Source: Paracoccaceae bacterium (GTDB taxonomy: Bacteria; Pseudomonadota; Alphaproteobacteria; Rhodobacterales; Rhodobacteraceae). From it: a stretch of 53,538 nucleotides of DNA. The translations under genes and the position numbers were made by a program. The DNA is taken from NCBI GenBank assembly GCA_029862205.1, contig JAOTXT010000027.1, positions 1-53,538 on the forward strand, read 5' to 3'. Shown piece by piece: positions 17,669 to 27,504 of this stretch; position 1 is the first letter of the stretch; each line of letters begins with the position of its first letter. The notes beneath the pieces were generated by a model that saw only the letters and a program-made list of their open reading frames with translations, had not been told where the DNA came from and did no database searches.

Positions 17669-17723
17669 CGCGAACCCGGCCGAAATGGTGGCTGCGATCG
17701 GAGCCAAGAACGGGGTAACTGTC

Positions 17724-18287
17724 ATGGCTGAAGACCTTGAGATTGATCTCGACGATCTTGAGCGCCGCATGGACGGTGCGCTGAATGCGCTGAAGGGCGA
17801 ATTCGCCAGCTTGCGCACGGGCCGCGCCTCGGCGGCGATGGTGGACCCGGTGCAGGTCGAGGCTTATGGGACACATATGCCGCTCAATCAATGCGCCACG
17901 ATCAACGTGCCCGAGTCACGGATGCTGACCGTGAATGTCTGGGACAAGGGGCTGATCGGCGCGGTCGAGAAGGCGCTGCGCACCTCCGGATTGGGGATCA
18001 ACCCGGTGGTCGAAGGTACACTCATGCGCCTGCCAATCCCCGAATTAAATGAGGAACGTCGCCGCGAATTGACCAAAGTTGCGGGACAATATGCTGAAGG
18101 TGCGCGGGTTGCGATTCGCAACGTGCGCCGCGACGGCATGGACCAGATTAAGAAGGCAAGCGCGGAAGGCATGTCCGAGGACGAGCAAAAGCTGTATCAT
18201 GACGAGATACAGGAACTGACCGACAACGCCATCAATCGGGTTGACGAGGCACTGACGACGAAACAGGAAGAAATCATGCAGGTCTGA
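17724..18287 (+). CDS. frr: Ribosome recycling factor
   Basis: 187-residue factor that, with EF-G, splits post-termination ribosomes. Diagnostic segments are [36 protein letters not shown], and [24 protein letters not shown]. Length is within two residues of the family norm, supporting the ATG at 17724; the reading from 17622 only adds a frame-shifted pyrH tail. The gap from pyrH is 55 bases, typical of this conserved pair. Confidence 0.96.
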   Translation: MAEDLEIDLDDLERRMDGALNALKGEFASLRTGRASAAMVDPVQVEAYGTHMPLNQCATINVPESRMLTVNVWDKGLIGAVEKALRTSGLGINPVVEGTLMRLPIPELNEERRRELTKVAGQYAEGARVAIRNVRRDGMDQIKKASAEGMSEDEQKLYHDEIQELTDNAINRVDEALTTKQEEIMQV

Positions 18288-18351
18288 CGGCCCGAAGGGG
18301 GCCCGGGAGATCTCTCGGGTTCGGGCGCAGGCGGGATCGGGAGCTGAGGAA

Positions 18352-19101
18352 TTGAGCAGATCGAAGCCGGACGGGCAGGCGAGGGGGACACCCGCGGGGC
18401 CTCGTCACGTGGCGATTATCATGGACGGGAACGGGCGTTGGGCCGAGCGGCGCGGGCAACCGCGCACGGTTGGGCATCATCGCGGCGTCGAGCGGGTGCG
18501 CGATGTGATCACCATTGCGCCGGACCTAGGCGTCGAGACACTGACGCTCTTCGCCTTCTCAACCGAAAATTGGCGCCGGCCTCACTATGAGGTCTCGGTG
18601 CTTATGCGCCTCTTCAAGCGCTACATCATCCGCGAGGTGGACGAGCTGGACCTGCAGGACGTGCGGGTCAGGTTTCTGGGTGAAAGTGAGGGGCTGCCCG
18701 CCGATCTTCAGAGGGTGATGGCCCAGATGGAGGAGCGTACCGCAGGCAATCGGCGTCTGACGGTTCAGGTGGCGCTGAACTATGGCGCACGGCGCGAGAT
18801 CACTCGCGCCACCCAGCAACTCGCGGCCGAGGTCGCGGCGGGCCGGCTGGATCCGGCCGCGATCGACGAGGACGTGATCTCGGATGCGCTGGATACCGGC
18901 GGCATTGCCGACCCGGATCTGGTGATCCGCACGTCCGGTGAGCAGCGGATTTCGAATTTCCTATTGTGGCAAGCGGCTTACGCGGAATTTGCATTCGTCG
19001 AGGATTGCTGGCCTGATTTCACGGCCGAGCGGTTCGCCGAGACCATCGCCAGCTATGGCACGCGCGAGCGCCGTTTCGGGGCGGTCGCCAGTCAGGGCTG
19101 A
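18352..19101 (+). CDS. uppS: Undecaprenyl diphosphate synthase (cis-prenyltransferase)
   Basis: 249-residue enzyme that chain-extends farnesyl diphosphate with isopentenyl units to the C55 carrier used for peptidoglycan and other glycans. The catalytic motif is IIMDGNGRWAERRG with Asp25, followed by GHHRGVERVRD and the C-terminal RTSGEQRISNFLLWQ. The start is a TTG at 18352 behind GAGCTGAGGAA; no ATG with the right N-terminus is available upstream. It is followed after 18 bases by cdsA. Length is normal. Confidence 0.93.
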   Translation: MSRSKPDGQARGTPAGPRHVAIIMDGNGRWAERRGQPRTVGHHRGVERVRDVITIAPDLGVETLTLFAFSTENWRRPHYEVSVLMRLFKRYIIREVDELDLQDVRVRFLGESEGLPADLQRVMAQMEERTAGNRRLTVQVALNYGARREITRATQQLAAEVAAGRLDPAAIDEDVISDALDTGGIADPDLVIRTSGEQRISNFLLWQAAYAEFAFVEDCWPDFTAERFAETIASYGTRERRFGAVASQG

Positions 19102-19119
19102 CGGAAGGGACACGACGCT

Positions 19120-19968
19120 GTGCAGGCGGATGTTCCAAGCGACGGCACGAGGCGCTTCGGCGATCTGAAACTGCGCGTTTTGTCCGGTGTGGCCGCCGCC
19201 GTTCTGGGCGGCGTGCTCCTATGGCTGGGTGGCGTTTGGGCCATGGCCCTGATCGCCCTCGTCACCGGCGCGATGATCTGGGAATTCCGGGCGATGACCC
19301 TCACCGTGGACGGCGTGAGTGGGCGCACCGATGTGCCGATCCTGATCGGGGCGGTGATTGGTGCGGTGATCGTGTCGCATTTCTATGGCATTCAGGTCGG
19401 CGCGCGGTGGCTGCTGTGGTCGCTGGTGATCGGCGCGTTCGCCGATCTCCTCGTCAAACGGCGCCGCGCAATGAGCTGGGGTTTGGTCGGCGGCACGCTG
19501 ATCGGTGCGGCCGGGATCGCGCTGCTCTATCTCCGTGGTCTCGACACTCTTGGCTTCGAGACCGCGCTCTGGGTGCTTCTGGTGGTGATTGGCGCGGATA
19601 TCGGCGGTTATTTCGCGGGGCGAATTTTCGGCGGTCCGAAGCTTTGGCCGCGGGTCAGCCCCAACAAGACCTGGTCCGGTGCGCTCGGCGGCATCGTGCT
19701 TGCGTCGCTGCTTGGCGCCGCGGTTAGTGCTGGGATCGAAGGGAGCAATTTGGCGCTGGTGGTTGCCATCTCCGCTCTCGTTGCTGTGATCGCTCAGGCG
19801 GGTGACCTTGCGGAATCCGCCGTGAAACGGCATTTCGGGGTCAAGGATTCAGGCGTGCTTATGCCCGGGCACGGCGGCGCGCTGGACCGGTTCGACGGAC
19901 TGATCACCGCGGCGCTTGCGGTTGCGGCGGTGGTTTGGTTCCATGGGGACACCATATTGCTCTGGTAG
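19120..19968 (+). CDS. cdsA: Phosphatidate cytidylyltransferase
   Basis: 282-residue inner-membrane enzyme forming CDP-diacylglycerol from phosphatidate and CTP. It has about eight hydrophobic segments, and the C-terminal family signature is intact: ESAVKRHFGVKDSGVLMPGH followed by GGALDRFD. The start is a GTG at 19120 preceded by GGAAGGGA. Its TAG stop abuts the dxr start codon directly. With uppS and dxr it makes a lipid-precursor group within the operon. Confidence 0.93.
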   Translation: MQADVPSDGTRRFGDLKLRVLSGVAAAVLGGVLLWLGGVWAMALIALVTGAMIWEFRAMTLTVDGVSGRTDVPILIGAVIGAVIVSHFYGIQVGARWLLWSLVIGAFADLLVKRRRAMSWGLVGGTLIGAAGIALLYLRGLDTLGFETALWVLLVVIGADIGGYFAGRIFGGPKLWPRVSPNKTWSGALGGIVLASLLGAAVSAGIEGSNLALVVAISALVAVIAQAGDLAESAVKRHFGVKDSGVLMPGHGGALDRFDGLITAALAVAAVVWFHGDTILLW

Positions 19969-21141
19969 ATGATGGATCGCAGACGCATCAGTATCCTTGG
20001 GGTCACCGGCTCGATCGGCGCGAGCACCGTTTCGGTGATCGAGAGCCTGGGCGCGGATCAGTTCGACGTGGTCGCGGTGACGGGCAACGCCAATGTGGAG
20101 GGCTTGGCCGATGCCGCCCGCCGTCTGCGGGCTCAGGTCGCGGTCACCGCGGATCCGCAAGGCTTGGCGCCGCTGCGCGCTGCTTTGGCGGGGTCAGGCG
20201 TGGACGCGGCGGCGGGCGAGAACGCGCTGGTCGAGGCGGCGAGCCGCCCGGCCGATTGGGTCATGTCCGCGATCGTTGGCGCGGCAGGTCTGGCTCCGAC
20301 CCTGGCCGCGGCGCGCACCGGCGCGACCGTGGCGTTGGCCAACAAGGAATGCCTGGTGGCGGCGGGGCCGGTCTTCCTGTCCGAAATCGCGCGTTCAGGC
20401 GCACGTCTGTTGCCTGTGGACAGTGAGCATAACGCGCTTTTCCAGTTGACCGCGGCCGAGCGGGAATGCCCGATCGAGCGGCTGATCCTGACCGCCTCGG
20501 GAGGGCCGTTCCGCGACCGCAGCCTGGCCGAGATGGCCGGCGTGACCGTGGCTCAGGCGGTGGCACACCCGAATTGGTCGATGGGCGCGCGCATATCCAT
20601 CGACTCCGCAACCATGTTCAACAAGGCGCTGGAGATGGTCGAGGCCTCGCATCTGTTTCCGGTCGTGCCGGACCAGATCGAGGTTTTGATCCATCCGCAA
20701 TCGATCATTCACTCGATGGTGGGATTCTGCGATGGGTCGATCCTGGCGCATCTGGGGCCGCCGGACATGCGGGTCGCGATCGGGCACGCGCTCAACTGGC
20801 CGGCTCGCCGCGATCTGCCGGTCGAGCGGCTGGATTTTGCCCGGTTGGCGCGGCTGGACTTCCGTGCGCCGGATACGGATCGGTTCCCGGCGCTGCGGCT
20901 GGCGCGCGAGGCGATGGCATCGGGTGGCGTGGCGCCCTGTGTCATGAACGGTGCGCATGAGGTGGCCCTTGACGCCTTCATCGGCGGCGAGATCGGCTTC
21001 CTCGACATGGCCAACCTGGTCGCGGAGACCATGGAGCGGCTGGACGGCCTTGATGAGGCGAGTGACCTAGAGGGAATTCTCGCTGTGGATGCAGACGCAC
21101 GGCGCGTCGGGCAGGAACTGGTGCGCCGCTTCGCGGCCTGA
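19969..21141 (+). CDS. dxr: 1-Deoxy-D-xylulose 5-phosphate reductoisomerase
   Basis: 390-residue NADPH enzyme of the non-mevalonate isoprenoid pathway, making 2-C-methyl-D-erythritol 4-phosphate. Visible motifs are the NADPH-binding SILGVTGSIGAST, LANKECLVAAG, the metal-binding PVDSEHNALFQ, the flexible-loop ASGGPFRD and the MFNKALEMVEASHLF segment. Either of two adjacent ATG codons at 19969 or 19972 could start it. It begins immediately after the cdsA stop, so translation is probably coupled. Confidence 0.96.
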   Translation: MMDRRRISILGVTGSIGASTVSVIESLGADQFDVVAVTGNANVEGLADAARRLRAQVAVTADPQGLAPLRAALAGSGVDAAAGENALVEAASRPADWVMSAIVGAAGLAPTLAAARTGATVALANKECLVAAGPVFLSEIARSGARLLPVDSEHNALFQLTAAERECPIERLILTASGGPFRDRSLAEMAGVTVAQAVAHPNWSMGARISIDSATMFNKALEMVEASHLFPVVPDQIEVLIHPQSIIHSMVGFCDGSILAHLGPPDMRVAIGHALNWPARRDLPVERLDFARLARLDFRAPDTDRFPALRLAREAMASGGVAPCVMNGAHEVALDAFIGGEIGFLDMANLVAETMERLDGLDEASDLEGILAVDADARRVGQELVRRFAA

Positions 21142-21162
21142 TAATATAGGTAAGGAAGTCTG

Positions 21163-22506
21163 ATGGATCTGCTTGCAACACTCCAGCCAGTCGCCAACCT
21201 TGTGACCACCGTTCTCTCGTTCTTGGTGGTTCTGACCGTTGTCGTCTTCGTGCATGAGTTCGGCCACTATATCGTTGGCCGGTGGTGCGGAATCCGCGCT
21301 CAGGTCTTTTCCGTCGGCTTCGGCAGGGCCCTATACAGCCGCACGGATAAGCATGGAACCAAATGGCAGGTCGCGGTTTTGCCGCTGGGCGGCTTTGTTA
21401 AGTTCGTCGGCGACATGGATCCGGCCAGCGCCGGCCGCGCCGAGGACGACAGCCTCACGCCCGAGGAACATGCGGCCTCGTTTCATAATGCCGGCTTGCT
21501 GGCCCGGACGCTGACGGTTTTTGCGGGGCCTATGGCGAATTTCCTTCTATCGGTCGTCATCTTCGCGGCGATCGTGCTGCCGCTCGAGCAAGGTTCCAGC
21601 GAGCCCGTTATCGGAGAGATCACCGAGAAAGCTGGCGCAGAGGTAGGTTTCGAGGCCGGTGACCGTGTGATCTCGATCGCAGGCGAGCCGACCGAGGAAT
21701 TCAAGGATCTGGTCGATATCCTGACCAAGCGCGATAGCGAATACCTGCCCGCCACCGTCGAGCGTGACGGGGCCGAGCAGCAGATCACAGTTTTCTTCCA
21801 TCAGCCGGCCGAGGTGTTGAGCGTGACGCCAGGGATGCCCGCCGAGGGCGCTGGCATGCAGCGCGGCGACGTGATCGTCGAGATCGACGGTGAGCCGATT
21901 CCGACCTTCCGCGCCCTTCAGCTCGCGACCTCGGTCAAATCGCACGGCACCGAGATGGAGGTCGTTGTCGACCGCGCGGGCGAACGCGTCGCGATGTCCT
22001 TCGTGCCCGACCTGATCCGGCGCGAGCATCCGACCACGGGCGAGCAGGTGCTGCTGCCGACCATGGGGATCAGCAGCTCGGTCTTCGGCGGCATCGAGCC
22101 GGCGAAGGAGCCGGTGCCAGTCCATCGCGCCTTGTGGATCGGCGTGCAGGAAACCTGGCGGGTGATCTCTGGGACACTTTCCTATATCGGCGACATGATC
22201 TTCGAGGGCGCCGATACCAGCCAGTTGGGCGGTCCAATCCGGATTGCCGAGATTTCAGGCGACGCGGCCGAGCAGGGTTTCTCCTCGGTCGTCTGGCTCA
22301 TTGCCGTTCTTTCTACCTCGATCGGGCTGATCAATCTCTTCCCGATCCCAATCCTCGATGGCGGTCATCTGCTCTTCTACGCCATCGAATTCATCCGTGG
22401 CCGTCCGGTGGGCGAGACGTGGATGAAAGTCAGCACTATGATCGGATTGTCGCTAGTACTATTGCTGATGGTGTTCGCGACGTATAATGACATAGTGAGG
22501 CTTTAA
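21163..22506 (+). CDS. rseP: RIP metalloprotease RseP (site-2 protease)
   Basis: 447-residue intramembrane zinc protease. His31, Glu32 and His35 in VHEFGHY form the HExxH site in the first membrane helix; the third ligand lies in NLFPIPILDGGHLLFY near the C-terminus. Between them are periplasmic PDZ domains with the segments GDRVISIAGEPTEE and GDVIVEIDGEPIPT. In other bacteria it cleaves anti-sigma factors and remnant signal peptides. It lies 21 bases after dxr, the conserved order, and precedes bamA. Confidence 0.94.
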   Translation: MDLLATLQPVANLVTTVLSFLVVLTVVVFVHEFGHYIVGRWCGIRAQVFSVGFGRALYSRTDKHGTKWQVAVLPLGGFVKFVGDMDPASAGRAEDDSLTPEEHAASFHNAGLLARTLTVFAGPMANFLLSVVIFAAIVLPLEQGSSEPVIGEITEKAGAEVGFEAGDRVISIAGEPTEEFKDLVDILTKRDSEYLPATVERDGAEQQITVFFHQPAEVLSVTPGMPAEGAGMQRGDVIVEIDGEPIPTFRALQLATSVKSHGTEMEVVVDRAGERVAMSFVPDLIRREHPTTGEQVLLPTMGISSSVFGGIEPAKEPVPVHRALWIGVQETWRVISGTLSYIGDMIFEGADTSQLGGPIRIAEISGDAAEQGFSSVVWLIAVLSTSIGLINLFPIPILDGGHLLFYAIEFIRGRPVGETWMKVSTMIGLSLVLLLMVFATYNDIVRL

Positions 22507-22583
22507 GAGCGCCTCGCAGCTGAGGGACGGGCGTGAGCGCGGAGACCGGGTCAACCGGTTCCCGTAGCCCGCGAGGAGAAGCT

Positions 22584-24923
22584 ATGCGCATGACCGCTTT
22601 GATCGGGCGCCTCTGCACGCGACGTGTATTGGCGTTGGCCATTCTATTTGCCTTCGTTGCTCCGGGCTTTCCCGGGCCCATTGGTAAAATTGCAGGAAAT
22701 CAATCGTTTAAGGCGATGGCGCAGGCGACGTCGGGGGTCGTCATCCAGGGCAATCGCCGGATCGAGACGGCGACCATCCTGTCCTACATGCAGCTTCCGA
22801 CGGATCGCGAGGTCACCGCAGGTGATCTGAACGCTGCCGTGCAGCGCCTGTTCGACACAGGATTGTTCCGCGATGTGCAAATCGTGCCCGCGGACGGCGC
22901 CCTGGTGGTGCAGGTGGCGGAGAACCCGTCGATCAACGTGATTTCGTTCGAGGGCAACGATGTGCTCAATGACGAGGATCTGGAACAAATCGTACAGTCG
23001 CGGCCGCGCCTTCCCTTTACCCGCTCCGGCGCCGAGGCGGATGCACAGTCCATCATCGAGATCTACCGCCGTATCGGCCGCTATGGGGCCGAGGTCGAGC
23101 CGTTGATCATCGAGCGCGAGGACAACCGCGTCGACCTGGTCTTCGAAATCTCCGAAGGCGAGATCACCGGGGTCAACTCGATCGACTTCGTCGGCAACGA
23201 GCAGTTCAGCGACCGCCGGTTGCGCCGTGTAATCGAGACCTCCGAGAGCGGCCTGTTCTCGGCCTTTATCTCGAGCGACGTCTACGATCCGGACCGGCTG
23301 GAGCTCGACAAGGAATTGCTGCGCCAATTCTATCTTTCGCGCGGCTATGCGGATTTCACCGTTCTTTCCGCCACCGCCGAATTGTCGCCTGATCGCGAGG
23401 GTTTCTTCATCACGTTCACGGTCGATGAAGGCGAGATTTACACGTTCGGCACCCTTGATGTGGCCATCTCGGCGCGCGGCCTCGACGAGGAAGAGTTCGC
23501 GGCGATGTTGCCAGACGATCTGGAAGGCGAGACCTATGATGCCTCCGAGGTCGACGACATCGCGACCGAATTGACCGACTTGGCCGGCCAGAAGGGCTTC
23601 GCCTTCGTTCAGGTTCAGCCACGCGCGAACAAGAACAGCGAGGACCGGGTCATCTCGGTCACCTTCGAGCTGATCGAGGGTAGCCGGATTTTCGTCGAGC
23701 GGATCGATATCGAGGGCAATACGCTGACGCTCGACCGGGTGATCCGCCGCGAGCTCGAACTGGTCGAGGGTGATGCCTTCGATACCCGCAAGATCCGCCG
23801 CTCGCGTGCAAATATCCGCGGCCTCACCTATTTCAGCAGGGTTGATATCGAGACCGAACCCGGCAGCGCCGATGACCGAGCGGTGCTGAAGGTTAAGGTG
23901 GCCGAGCAATCCACCGGCAGCCTGTCCTTCGGCGTGGGCTTTTCGTCGAGCGCCGGCCCAATCGGCAACGTGGCGCTTACCGAGCGCAACTTCCTGGGCC
24001 GAGGGCAGCTCGTGAATATACAGGTCTCGGCGACCGGGGACACGCAGATCTATGACTTCATGTTCACCGAACCGCGCTTCCTCGACCGGGATTTGCGGCT
24101 GAGCAACCGGGCGTTCTTCCTGCAGGACGACCGCAGCGATACGTCGTCCTTCAACGTCAACAGTGCCGGTGTCTCGCCCTCTATCGGGTTCCCGCTGTCG
24201 GATGATGTGCGGTTCACTGCGCGCTACAACCTCCTTTTCGACGATATCGACGTGGCGACCACCGCGTCGCCGGCAATCCTGGTTGACGAGGGATCGCGCT
24301 ACACCTCTTCGGTCGGCTACCTGCTTACCTATGATCAGCGCAACGACCCGGTCGAGCCGACCCGGGGCTTCCTAACCCAGTTTGATCAGCAGATCGCGGG
24401 GTTGGGCGGTGCGTCGCGCTTCGTCAAGAGCCGGGCCAAGTTCACGACGTGGTATGGGCTCTTGGACGATGTGGTCGTGGCCAAGGTTGAACTGGATGGC
24501 GGGGCGTTGTTCTCGTTCGATCGCGACACCCGGATCACCGAGCGCTTCTTCCTGGGCGGCGATACGTTCCGGGGCTTCGCGGACGAGGGTCTGGGCCCGC
24601 GCGACGTGCCTTTCGATGATGCCTTGGGCGGCAACTACTATACGGTTGCCCGGTTCGAGGTGTCGTTCCCGCTGGGCCTGCCCGAAGAGTTGGGCATTTT
24701 CGGCGGTGCGTTTATCGATGCGGGTACGCTCTGGGGCCTCGACGACACGAGCTTCGGCGGCACGACCATCACCGACGATGCCGAGTTCCGCGCATCCGCC
24801 GGTGGCTTGCTGTTCCTGGATACGCCGCTGGGTCCCTTGGCCTTGAGCTTCGGGTTCCCGCTCTTGAAGGAAGGCTTCGACGAAACCGAGATCTTCCGAC
24901 TGTCGCTTGGCACGCGGTTCTGA
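22584..24923 (+). CDS. bamA: Outer membrane protein assembly factor BamA
   Basis: 779-residue Omp85 protein that inserts beta-barrels into the outer membrane. A signal region (RRVLALAILFAFVAP, with cleavage likely near AMAQA) is followed by five POTRA domains, beginning VIQGNRRIETATILSYMQL, and a 16-strand barrel. The barrel contains the VGFSSSAGPIG entry segment, the lid-loop motif ERFFLGGDTFRGF and a terminal strand ending in Phe (SLGTRF). The ATG at 22584 follows GAGGAGAAGCT and is preferred to an upstream start giving 17 extra polar residues. Its presence shows a functional outer membrane. Confidence 0.94.
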   Translation: MRMTALIGRLCTRRVLALAILFAFVAPGFPGPIGKIAGNQSFKAMAQATSGVVIQGNRRIETATILSYMQLPTDREVTAGDLNAAVQRLFDTGLFRDVQIVPADGALVVQVAENPSINVISFEGNDVLNDEDLEQIVQSRPRLPFTRSGAEADAQSIIEIYRRIGRYGAEVEPLIIEREDNRVDLVFEISEGEITGVNSIDFVGNEQFSDRRLRRVIETSESGLFSAFISSDVYDPDRLELDKELLRQFYLSRGYADFTVLSATAELSPDREGFFITFTVDEGEIYTFGTLDVAISARGLDEEEFAAMLPDDLEGETYDASEVDDIATELTDLAGQKGFAFVQVQPRANKNSEDRVISVTFELIEGSRIFVERIDIEGNTLTLDRVIRRELELVEGDAFDTRKIRRSRANIRGLTYFSRVDIETEPGSADDRAVLKVKVAEQSTGSLSFGVGFSSSAGPIGNVALTERNFLGRGQLVNIQVSATGDTQIYDFMFTEPRFLDRDLRLSNRAFFLQDDRSDTSSFNVNSAGVSPSIGFPLSDDVRFTARYNLLFDDIDVATTASPAILVDEGSRYTSSVGYLLTYDQRNDPVEPTRGFLTQFDQQIAGLGGASRFVKSRAKFTTWYGLLDDVVVAKVELDGGALFSFDRDTRITERFFLGGDTFRGFADEGLGPRDVPFDDALGGNYYTVARFEVSFPLGLPEELGIFGGAFIDAGTLWGLDDTSFGGTTITDDAEFRASAGGLLFLDTPLGPLALSFGFPLLKEGFDETEIFRLSLGTRF

Positions 24924-24930
24924 GGCATTT

Positions 24931-25536
24931 ATGGCCGTCCGCTGGTCGCGGCGGCAGGCACTCTTTGCCCTGGGCCTGACGACTGTCGTGCAACCGGTAT
25001 CCGTAGCGCTGGCTCAATCAGCATTGATCCTGGCCGTGTCGCGCAAGCGGGTCTTGCGCGACACCTCTCACGCGCGGTTGCTGAACCAGGCCGAGACCGA
25101 GCTAACGGCCGAGCTGCAAAGCCGGGTCGATGCGGTCAAAGCCGAACTCAATGCCGAGGAGCAGGAACTGGCCCGGCTGCGCGGCACGCTGGACCGCAGC
25201 GATTTCGCGCGCCGGGTGGCCGAGTTTGACGAGCGCGTCCGCAACGAACGGCGCATGGCGCAGCAGCACGCGAAGAACCTGCAAAGCGCACTGCGCGCCG
25301 AGCGGTTGAAGCTGGTCGAAGCGCTGACCCCGCTCTTGGAGGCGGTGCGCGTGGATTCGGGCGCGCAGATCATCGTCAATACCGATCAACTCCTCGCCGC
25401 CGATCCGGCGATCGACGTCACCGCTCAGGTAATCGAGCGCTTCAATGCCGAGGTGCCACCGCCCTCGATTCTCAATCTCGATGCCTTGGCGCCCGAGAGA
25501 CCGTTCGATCCCGCCCTCGACGAGGCGCAGCAATGA
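24931..25536 (+). CDS. OmpH/Skp-family periplasmic chaperone
   Basis: 201-residue protein with an N-terminal signal (residues 1-27, ending ALAQS) and a long Arg/Glu/Ala/Leu-rich helical segment at about 45-150, as in the Skp tentacles. The C-terminal strand VDSGAQIIVNTDQLLAADPAIDVT has the typical OmpH ending DVTAQVI. It carries unfolded outer-membrane proteins to BamA. The signal contains SRRQALFALG, a twin-arginine-like motif. It starts 7 bases after bamA, and both are probably one transcript with fabZ. Confidence 0.85.
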   Translation: MAVRWSRRQALFALGLTTVVQPVSVALAQSALILAVSRKRVLRDTSHARLLNQAETELTAELQSRVDAVKAELNAEEQELARLRGTLDRSDFARRVAEFDERVRNERRMAQQHAKNLQSALRAERLKLVEALTPLLEAVRVDSGAQIIVNTDQLLAADPAIDVTAQVIERFNAEVPPPSILNLDALAPERPFDPALDEAQQ

Positions 25537-25585
25537 GGGTTGACCTGAACTGCCCGGGCAGTGTTCAACGAAAGAGAGGCGTAGT

Positions 25586-26092
25586 TTGCCGGTGGGACGG
25601 GGAATGACCAGCGACGCGAATGAAGCGGGGACCAGGAGCGCGGATCTTGCTCAGATCATGCGGATGATCCCGCATCGCTATCCGTTCCTTCTAGTCGATC
25701 GCGTCGTCGATATCCGGGCGAATGAAAATGCCGTCGGCATCAAGAACGTCACTATCAACGAGCCGTTCTTCCAGGGCCATTTCCCGACCGAGCCGGTGAT
25801 GCCGGGCGTCCTGATCGTCGAGGCGCTTGCGCAGACGGCGGGCGTGCTGGTCGTCGACAGCCTCGGCATGATCGACGAGGAACTGCTGGTCTATTTCATG
25901 ACCATCGACAATTGTCGGTTCCGGGCGAAGGTGGTGCCCGGCGACGTGCTGCAACTCCACGTCCAGGTGACGCGCAGCCGGGGCAAGGTCTACAAATTCG
26001 CCGGGCAGGCGAAGGTCAACGGCAAGCTCGCCGCCGAGGCCGAATTCTCGGCCATGATCATCGACAAGGACGATCAGCGCCGGGGCGGGTAA
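25586..26092 (+). CDS. fabZ: 3-Hydroxyacyl-[acyl-carrier-protein] dehydratase
   Basis: 168-residue hot-dog-fold dehydratase of fatty acid synthesis. Catalytic His65 in [14 protein letters not shown] and Glu79 in VEALAQTAG are present. A TTG at 25586 has an AGAGG site six bases upstream; an ATG at 25604 is the alternative and would remove six residues. In related genomes fabZ is followed by lpxA and other lipid A genes; here the operon ends, and gltA converges with a 6-base gap between stops. lpxD is also not found on the bamA side. Confidence 0.93.
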   Translation: MPVGRGMTSDANEAGTRSADLAQIMRMIPHRYPFLLVDRVVDIRANENAVGIKNVTINEPFFQGHFPTEPVMPGVLIVEALAQTAGVLVVDSLGMIDEELLVYFMTIDNCRFRAKVVPGDVLQLHVQVTRSRGKVYKFAGQAKVNGKLAAEAEFSAMIIDKDDQRRGG

Positions 26093-26098
26093 CCTGCC

Positions 26099-27397
26099 TC
26101 AGCGTTCCTCGACGTCGACGTAGTCGCGCTGCGGTGCTCCGGTATAAAGCTGCCGGGGCCGGCCGATCTTCTGCACCGGATCCTCGATCATCTCTTTCCA
26201 TTGGGCGATCCAGCCCACTGTGCGGCTCAGGGCGAAGATTGGCGTGAACATCGAGGTCGGGAATCCCAGCGCTTCGAGGATGATCCCCGAATAGAAGTCG
26301 ACATTGGGATAGAGCTTTTTCGAGATGAAATACTCGTCCTCCAGCGCAACCTTCTCCAGCGCCTGGGCGATCTTCAGGACCTCGTTGTCGCCGGTGCCGA
26401 GCAGGTCCAGCACCTCGCGTGCGGTCTGCTGCATCACCTTCGCGCGCGGATCGAAGTTCTTGTAGACCCGGTGGCCGAAGCCCATCAGCCGGAAATCGTC
26501 ATCCGGATCCTGCGCCTTCTTGACGTATTCGCCGACCCTGTCGACCGTCCCGATCTCGCGCAGCATCTCGAGACAGGCCTGGTTCGCGCCCCCATGCGCC
26601 GGGCCCCAAAGGCTCGCCACGCCCGCAGCGACACAGGCGAATGGATTGGCATGAGACGAGCCCGCAAGGCGCACTGTCGAAGTCGAGGCGTTCTGCTCGT
26701 GATCGGCGTGGAGCGTCATGATCCGGTCCATGGCGCGGGCCAGGATCGGGTCGACGATGTATTCCTCGCACGGCACCGCAAAGCACATGTGCAGGAAGTT
26801 CGCCGCGTAATCCAGATCGTTCCTCGGATAGACGAAGGGTTGCCCGATCGAATACTTGAACGCCCAGGCGCAGATCGTCGGCAGCTTGGCGATCATCCGG
26901 ATCGAGGCGACCTCGCGCTGCCAGGGATCGTTGATGTCGGTCGAATCGTGGTAAAATGCCGACATCGCGCCGACCACGCCGCAGACGATCGCCATCGGAT
27001 GCGCGTCGCGCCGGAAGCCGCGGAAGAAATACTGCATTTGTTCGTGCAGCATAGTGTGCCGCGTCACCCGGTCTTCGAAATCCTCGAGCTCGGCGGCATT
27101 CGGCAAATCGCCGTAGAGCAGCAGATAGCAAACCTCGAGGTAGTGGCTGTTCTCGGCCAGTTGGTCGATCGGGTAGCCGCGGTACAAAAGCTCGCCCTCG
27201 TCGCCGTCGATGAAGGTTATCTTTGACTCGCAGCTTCCGGTCGACGTGTAGCCAGGGTCATAGGTGAAGACGCCCATTTGGCTGTAGAGCTTGCGGATGT
27301 CGATAACCGAAGGCCCATGAACCGCGTCGTAGACCGGAAACTCCACGCTCTTATTGTCGAGGATGATTGTCGCGCTGCGGTTGGAGCTGTCGGTCAT
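26099..27397 (-). CDS. gltA: Citrate synthase (type II)
   Basis: 432-residue hexameric-type citrate synthase, the entry step of the TCA cycle. Active-site segments are [39 protein letters not shown] and YPNVDFYSG (catalytic Asp). The N-terminus contains the [20 protein letters not shown] motif of the Gram-negative allosteric form. The start at 27397 follows GAGGAAACGCTC; the longer open frame adds about 49 unlikely residues. A 107-base spacer separates it from gltX, room for its own promoter. Confidence 0.96.
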   Translation of the reverse strand: MTDSSNRSATIILDNKSVEFPVYDAVHGPSVIDIRKLYSQMGVFTYDPGYTSTGSCESKITFIDGDEGELLYRGYPIDQLAENSHYLEVCYLLLYGDLPNAAELEDFEDRVTRHTMLHEQMQYFFRGFRRDAHPMAIVCGVVGAMSAFYHDSTDINDPWQREVASIRMIAKLPTICAWAFKYSIGQPFVYPRNDLDYAANFLHMCFAVPCEEYIVDPILARAMDRIMTLHADHEQNASTSTVRLAGSSHANPFACVAAGVASLWGPAHGGANQACLEMLREIGTVDRVGEYVKKAQDPDDDFRLMGFGHRVYKNFDPRAKVMQQTAREVLDLLGTGDNEVLKIAQALEKVALEDEYFISKKLYPNVDFYSGIILEALGFPTSMFTPIFALSRTVGWIAQWKEMIEDPVQKIGRPRQLYTGAPQRDYVDVEER

Positions 27398-27504
27398 GAG
27401 CGTTTCCTCTTCTTCTGTTCGTCCGGCATGGACCACCTGCCGGAACTGATTATGGGTCGTCGCGCTTGGATGGCCAGGGATTGGCCCGACGACTTGGATG
27501 CCGG

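Noticed and set aside
18303-18320. Near-palindrome CCCGGGAGATCTCTCGGG between frr and uppS
   Set aside because: No loop and no T tract, within an operon that continues; probably chance or weak secondary structure.
22644-23909. 421-codon minus-strand open frame opposite bamA
   Set aside because: Antisense artefact of GC-rich codon use; bamA on the other strand is intact.
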